A stretch of DNA of 64,000 nucleotides from Haloglomus salinum (GCF_024298825.1 NZ_CP101153.1:1798001-1862000), one strand, 5' to 3'. Shown: positions 53,829 through 62,570, numbered from the stretch's first letter. Notes: a model not told the origin generated them from the letters alone. A program made the numbers and translations.

Positions 53829-54341
53829 ATGCGCCGCCGACAGGTACTCGCCACCGCGGCCGCCTTCCTCCCGGTCGCTGGGTGTACTCTCCCCGCAGGC
53901 AGCGACGACACGACCGACGAGACGCCCACGTCGATGCCGAGCGCGACGGCCACCCCGTCTGCCACTGCCTCGCCCTCCCCGACCCCACCACCGAACGGGC
54001 AGGTCCTTACAGCGTTGACCGTCGCTAACGACGCCCGCGAGCGGACGTTCGACGTGCCCGTAGCCGTCCGCCGCGACGGGGAGGTGGTCTACGAGCGGAC
54101 GGCGACGCTCGCACCGGGCGAGGAGACCAGCCTTCCGTGTGGCTGGCCACAGATCCCTGACCGCTACGTCGTCGAGACGACCACGGCCAGCGGTGCGACC
54201 TCGGTCACGCAGATCGGCGACGACGAGGACGAGACGAGCGTGGGCGCCCGCGTCGAGGGGCGCATCCAGAGCGAGCGCAGCGTCGGCTTCCTCACCTACG
54301 ACAGCGACCGGCGCCGGTGCCAGACCCCGACACCGGAGTGA
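53829..54341 (+). CDS. Tat-type lipoprotein with Thr/Ser/Pro linker
   Basis: 170 residues from the ATG giving MRRRQVLATAAAFLPVAGCT. The RRRQVL signal with lipobox VAGC marks a Tat-exported lipoprotein. Then a Thr/Ser/Pro linker of about 30 residues and a small beta-sandwich domain (VLTALTVANDARERTFDVPVAV, GEETSLPCGWP, RYVVETTTASGATSVTQIGDD). It is of the same kind as the broken gene at 19945. Ligand unknown. Confidence 0.75.
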   Translation: MRRRQVLATAAAFLPVAGCTLPAGSDDTTDETPTSMPSATATPSATASPSPTPPPNGQVLTALTVANDARERTFDVPVAVRRDGEVVYERTATLAPGEETSLPCGWPQIPDRYVVETTTASGATSVTQIGDDEDETSVGARVEGRIQSERSVGFLTYDSDRRRCQTPTPE

Positions 54342-54540
54342 CTCTCGTATGCTCCGGGAATCACGTCTGTCCCCGGGACACTCCCAGCACCTTTGGGGAC
54401 CCCTGTCGGGTAGTCTATCCCTGTGAGAGGTTCGCGAATACGCCCCCAGCTGTGAGGCCCGCTGGGAGCCCGTAGCTGGCTACGCTCGTCCGCCCGGATT
54501 GGACACCACCTATTTGCTCCGCGGCGTGGTCACATGGGGT

Positions 54541-54951
54541 ATGGAGGACCCGGACCCGGGCGGTGACGAGGCGTTCGATACGTGGCGGGCGCTTCAGAAG
54601 GCCACGGACACGCCCCGGGCGGACCTCCTATCTGACATCGCGGGCCACCCCGAAGGCGCACCCAGCGTCGAGGAACTGGCCTACCTGAACCCCGACAAGA
54701 GCGAGGATGCGATCCGCCGGCACCTCCGACGACTTGTCGATACCCAGGTGGTTCGGGTGCTAGAGGTTGCGCCCGGCAACCGGCGCCGCGATTTCCCCAG
54801 CAAGTTCTACACCATCACCGACGAGGCGCAGGCCCTGTTCAACCAGAACGGCCTGTTTCCGCGGGAAGCGTGGCAGCGCCAGTATACGGCGGTCGAGAAG
54901 ACGGCCCGGATTCGGGATGTCGAACAGATGCCTCGGCCCAGAGCAGACTGA
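54541..54951 (+). CDS. Helix-turn-helix transcriptional regulator
   Basis: 136 residues from the ATG giving MEDPDPGGDEAFDTWRALQK. TPRADLLSDIAGHPEGAPSVEELAYLNPDKSEDAIRRHLRRLVDTQVVRVLE followed by RRRDFPSKFYTITDEAQALFNQNGLF is an ArsR/winged-helix unit with a wing and a terminal helix. Target unknown. A GTG/TTG start 14 codons upstream is possible but less likely. It leads the accessory region. Confidence 0.7.
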   Translation: MEDPDPGGDEAFDTWRALQKATDTPRADLLSDIAGHPEGAPSVEELAYLNPDKSEDAIRRHLRRLVDTQVVRVLEVAPGNRRRDFPSKFYTITDEAQALFNQNGLFPREAWQRQYTAVEKTARIRDVEQMPRPRAD

Positions 54952-55171
54952 CCCTTTCAGTCCGGACGAGACGCGACGAGGTACCGCCCGCCGCTCCACG
55001 AGACGAATCAAGCCAGCCCAAACTCGTTTATATATGGGTTTAGTATAATTTGACACAATCGAGACGGAATGGCCCCCGACGACGAGCGACGGCCCTCGGA
55101 AGAGCTGACAGTACAAATAGTTGCGCTGGGCATAGAGTTATGACGCCCTGACAGCTCACCTCCACGTAAAG

Positions 55172-55672
55172 ATGGCCGAGACGCCCCCCACCTTGGAGGC
55201 GTGGAAGGCCGAAACCACCGCCATCGACCGGGTTCAGTCGGTCGCCACAACGGTCTCCGAGCCCCAGCCGGCCTCCTACATCGCTGAGGAAGCTCTTGTC
55301 GCCGAGAATACCGCCCGGGACCACCTGCAACGGCTGGTCGACTGGAACATCTTGGTCGAGCGCGACCGCGACGGCACCACCGTCTACGCGCCCGACCCGC
55401 TCCACGCCCGGGTCCAGACCATCCGCGATTTGCTGGCTGAGTACGACCGTAACGGTCTCATCGACCTGAAGGCCGACGTGCAGGAGCGCATTGAATCGCT
55501 CCGCGCCGAGTACGGCGCCGACGGCCCCGACGCACTCCGCGGACAGGCAGCCACCACGGACACGGCGGCCGAAACCCGCGACCGACTGAAAGCCGCGAGT
55601 GACTGGGGGCTGTTGCGCTGGCGGCTGGACGCCATCGAGGCGGCCATCGAGAACTACGACACCTACACGTAG
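55172..55672 (+). CDS. DUF7342-type winged-helix protein
   Basis: 166 residues. An N-terminal winged helix (IDRVQSVATTVSEPQPASYIAEEALVAENTARDHLQRLVDWNILVERDRDGTTVYAPD) is followed by a helical C-terminal half (HARVQTIRDLLAEYDRNGLIDLKADVQERIESLRAEYG ... WGLLRWRLDAIEAAIENYD). This is a widespread haloarchaeal regulator type frequent near mobile elements. The 107-base gap to the integrase gene holds no gene. Confidence 0.75.
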   Translation: MAETPPTLEAWKAETTAIDRVQSVATTVSEPQPASYIAEEALVAENTARDHLQRLVDWNILVERDRDGTTVYAPDPLHARVQTIRDLLAEYDRNGLIDLKADVQERIESLRAEYGADGPDALRGQAATTDTAAETRDRLKAASDWGLLRWRLDAIEAAIENYDTYT

Positions 55673-55779
55673 GGGGCCGCGCCCGCGCCGTAGCGATGGT
55701 GAGGATGACCTGACCGTGGTGCAGCAGCATATCTCCGGGGTAACCGGCAGGTACTCCGGCGCCACTCGCCTGTCGAACA

Positions 55780-56877
55780 CTACGCGAGCAGTTTGAAGAT
55801 GCGGTTCAGGTACAGTCCCCTGATGTCCTCGTAATAGGCGGTGAGATACTCGTCGATGATATCGCTTGACCCGGAGTCTCCGAGTTTGTCGCCACGCATG
55901 TACTGGACGAGTTCGCGTGGAGCATCCTCCTTTACCTTCCAGTAGTTGGTGAAGAAGTATCGCCCGTAGTGGGAGGTGATGTCGCGATATCGGTCGTCCT
56001 CGTTGTGCTCGGCGAACGCTTCCTTCCAGCACTGCCTGACCATATCGCCGTTGGTCAGTTGACCGAAGGTGCGCTCGCTCAGGATAAGATAGGGAACGTC
56101 GACGGTCGGTCTGGTTGCGAGGTACTGGAGCAGTACACGTTTGGCCTCGTCGTCGATAGGAAGAACCCGTGGGCGGTGTGACTTGTTCCCGTCACGGGTG
56201 TACCGCGAAGGGACGTACAGTGCCCGGTCGTAATCGCGAATCGGGTCAGCAGTTCCCAATTCAGGGTACCACTCATCGAGCCCGGATTGAGAGAGAGCAA
56301 TATCGTCCAGCTTGATGTTCCGGAGTTCTCCGACTCGGAGGCCGAACTTCAGTTGCAGCACGAGGAACAGCCGTTCACGGATATTGGTACACTGGCGAAC
56401 GACCTCACGCACGTCTTCGATATCGAGTGGCGGATGCTTCATCTGATCAGATTGTTCGTCCAGATCGACCTCTCGCAGTGCGAGCCGAAAGGGGTTGTAG
56501 TCCGTTGGCTGCGGGAAGGCATGATGCTCTTGCCACCACTCGTACGCGCGCGTCAGGTTGCGAACCTTCTGGAGAATCGTTGAGGATTGATTCCCGCGCG
56601 CAGCCTCAAGGTGCTGCATGAAATCTTTGACGTGAGCATCGTTGGGACAGGCGAAGTGCCGGCCAGTCTCATCCATGAACGCGCGCCACTGATCAAAGGA
56701 CTGACGGTAGTTCTTCAGCGTTGAATCACTCGCATTGTTCGGCCGCTGGACTCTGTCGAGGTAGGTTGTGAGTGGGTCCGTATCGAGCTGTCTGAACTGC
56801 GCGTTGTACTGTGCGAGCGGGTCGGTGTCTCGGTCGAACGCGGCCGCGACTTCTGCGAGATCGTCTGTCTCGGACAT
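55780..56877 (-). CDS. Tyrosine recombinase/integrase
   Basis: 365 residues from the ATG giving MSETDDLAEVAAAFDRDT. An N-terminal core-binding domain (STLKNYRQSFDQWRAFMDETG) and a catalytic domain with Arg in KFGLRVGELRN, His-x-x-Arg in TSHYGRYFFTNYW, and the Tyr nucleophile in IIDEYLTAYYEDIRGLY. PIDDEAKRVLLQYL is a family signature. It begins two bases after the stop of the core-binding-only gene and is the last of a three-gene operon. A 28-kb-distant tRNA cannot be its attachment site. Confidence 0.88.
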   Translation of the reverse strand: MSETDDLAEVAAAFDRDTDPLAQYNAQFRQLDTDPLTTYLDRVQRPNNASDSTLKNYRQSFDQWRAFMDETGRHFACPNDAHVKDFMQHLEAARGNQSSTILQKVRNLTRAYEWWQEHHAFPQPTDYNPFRLALREVDLDEQSDQMKHPPLDIEDVREVVRQCTNIRERLFLVLQLKFGLRVGELRNIKLDDIALSQSGLDEWYPELGTADPIRDYDRALYVPSRYTRDGNKSHRPRVLPIDDEAKRVLLQYLATRPTVDVPYLILSERTFGQLTNGDMVRQCWKEAFAEHNEDDRYRDITSHYGRYFFTNYWKVKEDAPRELVQYMRGDKLGDSGSSDIIDEYLTAYYEDIRGLYLNRIFKLLA

Positions 56878-56879
56878 GA

Positions 56880-57353
56880 TTACTGTTTGTCGATGGCGTG
56901 CATCCACAGCCGGTGGCACAGGTCGTCGTTCACGGCGGCAATCAGAAATGGGGAGTATCGATGTGGGTACTCGGCGTGGTGGAACATCCAGCGATAGAAG
57001 CGTTCGATTGAACTCCAGTACTTGGCCGCGCTCGATACGCCCAGGTTGCGCTCCTCGGAAAGATGCGCGGCATATCCCTCAGCGTCTGATGGGGAGCAGA
57101 GCGCCGGATGTGTCCTTCTTGATCGAGCGAACGCTTTCCACCGTTCCTCTGCCCGCTCGAGATACTGATAGTGCTTGGACTTCGTCGATTCGAGCAATCC
57201 GGTAGCATCGACGAAGTCTTCCCAGGCGTCGGTCTCCTCAAGTTCGTTTTGATAGACGTGCAGTCGGAGATGTTCGGGCACGTCGGATATTGAGGTATAG
57301 AGTCCAGCCCGAACCGCTGGGTCAGTGGGAATCCAGCGTCCTCCCTCACTCAT
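56880..57353 (-). CDS. Core-binding (SAM-like) domain-only integrase relative
   Basis: 157 residues from the ATG giving MSEGGRWIPTDPAVRAGL. The central LESTKSKHYQYLERAEERWKAFARS, LCSPSDAEGYAAHLSEERNLGVSSAAKYWSSIERFYRWMF matches the core-binding domain of the following integrase in order and spacing, but no catalytic domain follows. It could be an accessory that assembles with the integrase on DNA. Its start overlaps the stop of the coiled-coil gene by 8 bases. Confidence 0.75.
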   Translation of the reverse strand: MSEGGRWIPTDPAVRAGLYTSISDVPEHLRLHVYQNELEETDAWEDFVDATGLLESTKSKHYQYLERAEERWKAFARSRRTHPALCSPSDAEGYAAHLSEERNLGVSSAAKYWSSIERFYRWMFHHAEYPHRYSPFLIAAVNDDLCHRLWMHAIDKQ

Positions 57354-57798
57354 CTGGAGCTCCCTCGGCGAGGCGGTACTCTCCGTCCTTGACGACGATC
57401 TTATCGCCATCCATCTCGTCTATCGCATGCGCGACTCGCGTGGGGGCGTCGTTGATGATGCGCTGTACGATGACTCCGAAGGGTACTGTCTGCTCCTCTT
57501 CCAGCACATCGAGGATGGCCCCTCGCTCCCCGCGGTAGAGTCGTTTTTCGAGGTATTCGATTCGCCGGCGAGCGTCGTCCAGCTCGCGCTTCAGGTCGTT
57601 TCGCTGTGTTCTGAGTTCGATAGTGTCGTCATCTTGGCTGACCGAGAGGTCGATTTGCTTCCGGCCTACTTCGACCATCGCAAGGATGAACCGACTGATA
57701 CTCATTTCCAGCTCGTCGGCGTGATTAGCCCACTCCTCATAGGTTTCCGTCTGCGGGTAGGCTGTTGCCGTCTGCCGATTATCCGAAATATCGGGCAT
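57346..57798 (-). CDS. Coiled-coil plus winged-helix protein of the integrase operon
   Basis: 150 residues from the ATG giving MPDISDNRQTATAYPQTETY. A helical region ELEMSISRFILAMVEVGRKQIDL is followed by a coiled coil (LRTQRNDLKRELDDARRRIEYLEKRLYRG) and a C-terminal winged-helix-like unit (ILDVLEEEQTVPFGVIVQRIINDAPTRVAHAIDEMDGDKIVVKDGEYRLA). First of the three genes. A conserved near-palindrome lies 36 bases upstream, so this gene may be regulated through it or encode its binder. Confidence 0.7.
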   Translation of the reverse strand: MPDISDNRQTATAYPQTETYEEWANHADELEMSISRFILAMVEVGRKQIDLSVSQDDDTIELRTQRNDLKRELDDARRRIEYLEKRLYRGERGAILDVLEEEQTVPFGVIVQRIINDAPTRVAHAIDEMDGDKIVVKDGEYRLAEGAPDE

Positions 57799-57834
57799 AG
57801 TCACCTCGCACCGTTTGAGGCATTCTGTCGTAAT

Positions 57835-57847
57835 CAATAGCCCATTG
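57835..57847 (-). promoter_or_regulatory. Shared island motif upstream of the integrase operon
   Basis: On the minus strand CAATGGGCTATTG, extended to ATTGATTA, 36 bases before the ATG at 57798. It is one of three copies in the island (see 62021-62033 and 63709-63721). Confidence 0.55.
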
Positions 57848-57869
57848 CAGAGTCTCCAGCGGGTCGCTT

Positions 57870-58052
57870 CTAATCATCCGTCGTTGCTTGATTTATCAAG
57901 AGTTTCCCCTCGGAGCTGATTCGGTATGAGATGTCACTACTATTCGCGGGGTCAACACCCAGATTCTCTAGATCTTCCGGGTCGAGGTAGATACACGCAC
58001 CAACTGGAGAATCAGCCGTAGAGCGAATCTTTGCGTTTCGTACTCTCGTCAT
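57870..58052 (-). CDS. Small AbrB-like protein
   Basis: 60 residues: MTRVRNAKIRSTADSPVGAC, then IYLDPEDLENLGVDPANSSD and ISYRISSEGKLLINQATTDD. Strand-turn-strand with an LDPEDL-type helix resembles short haloarchaeal AbrB-like/antitoxin proteins. It is transcribed toward the integrase operon and starts in the AT-rich region. Its target is unknown. Confidence 0.6.
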   Translation of the reverse strand: MTRVRNAKIRSTADSPVGACIYLDPEDLENLGVDPANSSDISYRISSEGKLLINQATTDD

Positions 58053-58244
58053 TTCACTTACTCATCTTACAACTACCTAACACTCTGTGGGCGTAGATTT
58101 ATTGACAAAATAGATATTTTATACATTCGAAAAGTGAATTCTCATTTAATACCAGATATATTTGGAGAATAGATTTTATCGGAACGAATTTGTGCACATT
58201 TCCTGGAAACTGCTCTTCAATACGTCTGGAAATAACTGACAATT

Positions 58245-59615
58245 ATGGCACTCATGCCACGCGGTGATGCGAGCCGATCGATCGGACCAGATAGCCAACC
58301 AGGTCAGCCGCTGCACAAATCGCTTAAAACACTGGGGATATTTAATGCCTTAGACCGTAACCTCGACAAGTTTGGGAGATTAGTTGCACAGAGGACAAAT
58401 ATTCTGATTAGGCGGTTAATCAAGAACCGTGCTCTAACTGATGGTGGAGTGGACTCAATTGACGACCCCGATCATCCAATTCGAGTCTTAGGACTTGCAC
58501 GAGTGAGCAAGGCACACCAGGCAACAGAGGGAGATAGCTTGGTGACACAGGTTGAGGATATCCAGGCGCTCGCTGAGGAGAAGGGATATCATCTAGAAAA
58601 AATCTTCATCGAGGAAGGTGTGTCTGGGCAGACTCTCGATCGGGAAGCCATCAAGAAAATAAGACATTATGCAAAAGAGTACGATATAAAATATCTAATC
58701 GTCTACGGAATAAGCCGCATCGGGCGAAACTCTCTGGAAGCAATTCAGTTTGTGATCGATCTCAAACTCAACTATGGTGTCCATGTTTTGACGCCCGAGC
58801 TTGAGGTTGATCCTTCAAAAAGCTGGAATATGTTACAGTACGTTTTTGAAGCCTGTTCTGCGGAGAATTCTACTCAGTATCGGAGTAATGCGTCCCAACG
58901 TAGCAAGAACAAAAATTGGAAGGATGGAAATTGGTCGACTGCAAAACGCGGTGTGCCACCTGGATATAAATATGTCAAAGAAAACGACTGGTTGGAGATT
59001 GATAAAGATACTGCTGCAGCAGTGGAGAGAGCGTTCAAGTTGTTTGTCCGGATCTGTGAGGTGCGGGGCCCGTATAAACAAGTATGGCGGGAGTATGGGG
59101 ATGAACTCGGTATAAGCGCGAGCGATATTCGGGACATGCTGACAGACCCAATATATGTTGGAATGCCTACATACGGCGGATCCGAAAATCGTGCTGGGGC
59201 CGAGATTTCTGAGGAGAAGCGACGGGAAGTGGCGATGATGAGTGACCCGGTGAAGGAAGTGTGGAAAGGTATCACACATCCAGACCCTGACCTGAGGATT
59301 ATCGACGACGACCTCTATGAGGAAGTTCAAAAAGCGGTGGAGAAGGTCTATGACCGGAACTCCAGATCAGATGATGTCACACAGATGAAACGGGATTTGG
59401 TTGATGAGTGGGGTCTACCTGCGGTCTATCATTCTGCCGATAATCTTGAATTCCACTGCGGCCGCTGCGGAGATCCGACAGTGAAAGATGGGGTATATCA
59501 AACAAGTGATGGGTATACCCACCGCTGGAAGTGCGTCAATGCCGACTGTGGAAAAGTTGAGGGATGGCCCAAGGAGGAGCACCGGTTCCGGATGGAGAAT
59601 CATGAATACCGGTGA
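58245..59615 (+). CDS. Large serine recombinase, AT-rich
   Basis: 456 residues. An unusual N-terminal extension of about 80 residues precedes the resolvase domain. GLARVSKAHQATEGDSLVTQ carries the catalytic Ser (Ser88), then EEGVSGQTLDREAIKK and YGISRIGRNSLEAIQF supply the Arg residues. A recombinase domain (KRGVPPGYKYVKEND ... DPIYVGMPTYGG) and a C4 zinc ribbon (FHCGRCGDP ... WKCVNADCG) follow. It is the large serine integrase class. Lower GC than the rest of the window suggests recent transfer. Confidence 0.85.
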   Translation: MALMPRGDASRSIGPDSQPGQPLHKSLKTLGIFNALDRNLDKFGRLVAQRTNILIRRLIKNRALTDGGVDSIDDPDHPIRVLGLARVSKAHQATEGDSLVTQVEDIQALAEEKGYHLEKIFIEEGVSGQTLDREAIKKIRHYAKEYDIKYLIVYGISRIGRNSLEAIQFVIDLKLNYGVHVLTPELEVDPSKSWNMLQYVFEACSAENSTQYRSNASQRSKNKNWKDGNWSTAKRGVPPGYKYVKENDWLEIDKDTAAAVERAFKLFVRICEVRGPYKQVWREYGDELGISASDIRDMLTDPIYVGMPTYGGSENRAGAEISEEKRREVAMMSDPVKEVWKGITHPDPDLRIIDDDLYEEVQKAVEKVYDRNSRSDDVTQMKRDLVDEWGLPAVYHSADNLEFHCGRCGDPTVKDGVYQTSDGYTHRWKCVNADCGKVEGWPKEEHRFRMENHEYR

Positions 59616-60195
59616 TCAAACAAAAAACGATCGGGAGCCGATGGGGGGAGTATCAACAAATACTGATGATAGACTTCCGCTACTGCGCCTAGAGGTGAGA
59701 GGTAGAAGTTCCAACCGTGCTCTTCAGTTCAGGCTTCGGCGGAAGCTGAGGGAGCTGCTGCGTTTTGCGATGATGGACTGGGTTGACCAGTTCCATATTA
59801 TCGTCTTGCCGGAAACCAACCTCCTAGAACCGATGATTGTCCTCTATCCTGTGAAGGAGGACGAAGCTAATAGGCTTTGCAGCGTGCGCACCGTCGTCAC
59901 AGAGCAGCCAAAGATGGGTGCAGAATCACAAATGAATCTGGTAATACCTCATTCAATTGTCAGAAAGATTTTCGACAGGAGCCGGCGTGTGGAGGAAGAT
60001 GTTGACTCGTATACTGGCAAGAATCATCTGCTCTTCTCTCCGATCATCTCATACATTGCCCCAGACGGAGGACTTGCGTCAGGAGTTATTGCCCTGTGGC
60101 CGCTGGGGTATGAAGACGATATCTCCGCCGAATATCCCTATCTAAAGAGATCGAGTTCGTCGAGTCAGTCAACGCTGAGTCAATATTCTCCCTAA
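59602..60195 (+). CDS. Protein of unknown function coupled to the large serine recombinase
   Basis: 197 residues from the ATG giving MNTGDQTKNDREPMGGVSTN, overlapping the recombinase stop by 14 bases. After a polar start it has LRLEVRGRSSNRALQFRLRRKLRELLRFAMMDWVDQFHIIVLPE, strands (MIVLYPVKEDEANRLCSVRTVV) and a Ser-rich end. I recognise no family. Overlap and shared composition make it a likely recombinase partner, such as a directionality factor; that is inference. Confidence 0.6.
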   Translation: MNTGDQTKNDREPMGGVSTNTDDRLPLLRLEVRGRSSNRALQFRLRRKLRELLRFAMMDWVDQFHIIVLPETNLLEPMIVLYPVKEDEANRLCSVRTVVTEQPKMGAESQMNLVIPHSIVRKIFDRSRRVEEDVDSYTGKNHLLFSPIISYIAPDGGLASGVIALWPLGYEDDISAEYPYLKRSSSSSQSTLSQYSP

Positions 60196-61190
60196 TCAGC
60201 CGCGGCGTCGGCCTTCCGGGGCCCAACTGAGTGGCCTTCGGTAGCCTGTTGACCAGAAGACCACTCACGATATTGATTTAGCATACGGTTGACTCGCTGC
60301 TTCTTGCGCTTGGGTTCTATTGGCTCTCTTAGCGCACCTCTCTGGAATCGAGTTCGAATTTTTTCAGCCAGTTCGAAGATTTCTTTCTCAATAATCGCAC
60401 ACTCTGGCTGGTTCTGTACTTCACCTTCGACCATCCGTTCTCCGAGGTATATCCTGTCACGGAGTATCCGGCTTATCTTTGCGGGGTTCCACTTGCTGTT
60501 CCGTGCCAAATCTCGAGAATTTAGATTCAGATTCTCGATGACAGCCGGCATCGACCGTACCGCGATGTACATGCTGAATATTTGCTTTACGAGGGCTGCT
60601 TCTTCCTTGTCAATTACCAGATACCCATCTTTATCGACTGAGTAACCAAACGGAGGGTTTCGATTTGGCCACTTGCCCTCCAGCGCTCGAGCGATTTGTC
60701 CCATCTTTGCACGCTGCCGAATCATCTCTCGCTCAAATTCAGCAGCGTTGGCCAAATTTCGAAAATTGAACTGCCCCGCTGGAGTAGTCGTATCAATCTG
60801 CTCGGTCAGGCTATGGAGCGCGACACCCCACTTCCGGAAGTCCGCCTCCAGCGTCACCGCGTGCATAATGCTACGAGAGAACCGATCCAGCTTCCAGAAG
60901 ACGAGGACATCGAATGCCCCCTGCCGAGCGAGCGAGAGCATCTGCTGGAACATCGGCCGGTCAGTATTCTTTCCGCTCGTTTCGCCGTCCTGAAACACGT
61001 ATGCCACCTCCCAGTCGAGGAGCCCACAACGCTCTACGCACAACCTCACCTGCTCTTCGAGAGAGTAGCCGAATCGCTGACCCCGAGAAGACGTTCTCGC
61101 GTAGATTGCGGCTCGCCAGGTCGAGTCCTCTGTTTTGCTTCCCCCCGGCTCGGGCTCGATTCCAAGCGAGAGGATAGATGACTCATCCAT
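60192..61190 (-). CDS. Serine recombinase (resolvase/invertase type)
   Basis: 332 residues. AAIYARTSSRGQRFGYSLEEQV holds the catalytic Ser (Ser34); DGETSGKNTDRPMFQQML, FWKLDRFSRSIMHAVTLEADF and GQFNFRNLANAAEFEREMI are the remaining resolvase motifs. A recombinase domain (NPPFGYSVDKDGYLVIDKEEAALVKQIF) completes it; the C-terminus lacks a zinc ribbon. Its start overlaps the TFB stop by 8 bases, so the two are co-translated. Its stop overlaps the convergent unknown gene by a few bases. Confidence 0.88.
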   Translation of the reverse strand: MDESSILSLGIEPEPGGSKTEDSTWRAAIYARTSSRGQRFGYSLEEQVRLCVERCGLLDWEVAYVFQDGETSGKNTDRPMFQQMLSLARQGAFDVLVFWKLDRFSRSIMHAVTLEADFRKWGVALHSLTEQIDTTTPAGQFNFRNLANAAEFEREMIRQRAKMGQIARALEGKWPNRNPPFGYSVDKDGYLVIDKEEAALVKQIFSMYIAVRSMPAVIENLNLNSRDLARNSKWNPAKISRILRDRIYLGERMVEGEVQNQPECAIIEKEIFELAEKIRTRFQRGALREPIEPKRKKQRVNRMLNQYREWSSGQQATEGHSVGPRKADAAAD

Positions 61191-61989
61191 TGGAATCCTC
61201 CACCTTCGCCCGAGATCTGTCGAGGTGTGACCCTTCCATAGCGACCCTGCAATCCTTCACACGCACCCGGATTGTCTCGCCGGTAACTCCTGCCGCGTCG
61301 GCCACCTCCCGCTGGGTGAGCTGGCCGTCTCCAGCGAGATAGAGTGCGGCGGCAGCAAGTCCTCCGGGATGGCAGCCTCCGCTTTGCTCTCCGGGAATCT
61401 GTTCGAGAATCGAACGTGCAGTTCTCCTGACCGTCTCGTCTAAATCAAGTGACGACGCGAGCGAATGCACGTACGCGGCTGGCGAATTCGGTATGCTAGA
61501 CCTTTCCAGCTCTCTTTGTACGAACCGCATCAACCGACCGAGTCGTGTAGACTCCATATCCGCAGCCTGTGCGATACGTTCGTTCGGCAGGGGCTGTTCC
61601 AGTTCACGACTGGCAATCCCGATAATCGCAGCTACGACTTCTCGTCCCGAGCGTCGCGCCGTGATGGACTCCACTGCAGCGTCTGCGTATAGTTCGGCAG
61701 CCCGGACACGGACCTCGGTGGGGAGGTCAAGCTGATCTGCAAACTCCTCTATGAAATCGAATGCGTCTCGCACCTCGGCTTCAGTGCTGGTTCTGACCCT
61801 GCTGAACTCCAGCCACGTCCGTTCTTCTGGCTCTTTCGCTGACCCGAAATCAATCGAACCGATTTCATCTGCGAGGGCTGCAACACCGCCGCAGGAACTG
61901 CACACACGACCGACGTGATCGAGTTCCTCAAGTGACCCCTGGGAACCACAGATGCCACACTCGCTACTGCCTCCCACTGCGTGAGTCAT
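61183..61989 (-). CDS. Divergent transcription initiation factor B (TFB)
   Basis: 268 residues from the ATG giving MTHAVGGSSECGICGSQ. A zinc ribbon (Cys11, Cys14, Cys30, Cys33) is followed by a short B-reader/linker (RTWLEFSRVRTSTEAEVRDAF) and two cyclin repeats (LYADAAVESITARRSGREVVAAIIGIASREL; GGCHPGGLAAAALYLAGDGQLTQREVADAAGVTGETIRVRVKD). It is shorter and more diverged than chromosomal TFBs. Haloarchaea carry many TFBs with different promoter sets. Being co-translated with a recombinase, it may serve promoters of this element. Confidence 0.87.
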   Translation of the reverse strand: MTHAVGGSSECGICGSQGSLEELDHVGRVCSSCGGVAALADEIGSIDFGSAKEPEERTWLEFSRVRTSTEAEVRDAFDFIEEFADQLDLPTEVRVRAAELYADAAVESITARRSGREVVAAIIGIASRELEQPLPNERIAQAADMESTRLGRLMRFVQRELERSSIPNSPAAYVHSLASSLDLDETVRRTARSILEQIPGEQSGGCHPGGLAAAALYLAGDGQLTQREVADAAGVTGETIRVRVKDCRVAMEGSHLDRSRAKVEDSNG

Positions 61990-62020
61990 CACCCGACAGG
62001 TCGGCCCAGAGTAGGTTACT

Positions 62021-62033
62021 CAATGGCCCATTG
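62021..62033 (-). promoter_or_regulatory. Shared island motif upstream of the TFB-recombinase operon
   Basis: On the minus strand CAATGGGCCATTG, extended to ATTGAGTA, 31 bases before the TFB ATG. It is a perfect match to CAATGG-N-CCATTG style dyad apart from the central base. Confidence 0.55.
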
Positions 62034-62078
62034 TTTCCACTCGACTACGCTTCAGAGCGGCCTCCAACCCCCCGTCAC

Positions 62079-62570
62079 TTAGCCCTCACTGGTCCCCCCG
62101 AACTCCCCCAATTGGAGGACGTAGCGCACGGGAAGCGGAAGCGTGGGGCGCGGCGCATTCCGGTGGCGTCTGATGGACTCGGATTTCCGGGCTCGTTGCT
62201 GAATTGCTCGCAACATCGGTACGCTGGCGAGGTAGCCCAGCTCTCCGAGAATAATCACTCCATACGTCGTTGGGCCGTAGAACCGACGTGGGGAGCCGGG
62301 GTTCCACTTATCGGAATCATACGTGTACTCGGCTATGATGCCGTGTTCAACCAGCCTCTGGAGATGATATCCGACTACAGGCAGGGGATTACCGGGCAGG
62401 AAGTGGGCTATCTCGGACTTGCTCGCCAGGGCGGCAGGGTGTCCGAGGATAGTCTGGATTATCAGGTAGCGATGCTCCTGAGAGAGAAATCTGGCAATCT
62501 GAAACAAATACTGCACAGGGCCCAGTGTCGTGCCCTTCCGTGGAACTCCCGATCCATCACGCGGGGTCAC
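62079..62570 (-). CDS. Winged-helix transcriptional regulator
   Basis: 163 residues from the GTG giving MTPRDGSGVPRKGTTLG; this GTG overlaps the nuclease stop as GTGA, which decides the start over an ATG 27 codons upstream. LGPVQYLFQIARFLSQEHRYLIIQTILGHPAALASKSEIAHFLPGNPLPVVGYHLQRLVEHGIIAEY with a wing PRRFYGPTTYGVI is an ArsR-like winged helix. Positioned after the nuclease and before the TFB promoter, it is a candidate to bind the shared motif. Confidence 0.75.
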   Translation of the reverse strand: MTPRDGSGVPRKGTTLGPVQYLFQIARFLSQEHRYLIIQTILGHPAALASKSEIAHFLPGNPLPVVGYHLQRLVEHGIIAEYTYDSDKWNPGSPRRFYGPTTYGVIILGELGYLASVPMLRAIQQRARKSESIRRHRNAPRPTLPLPVRYVLQLGEFGGTSEG

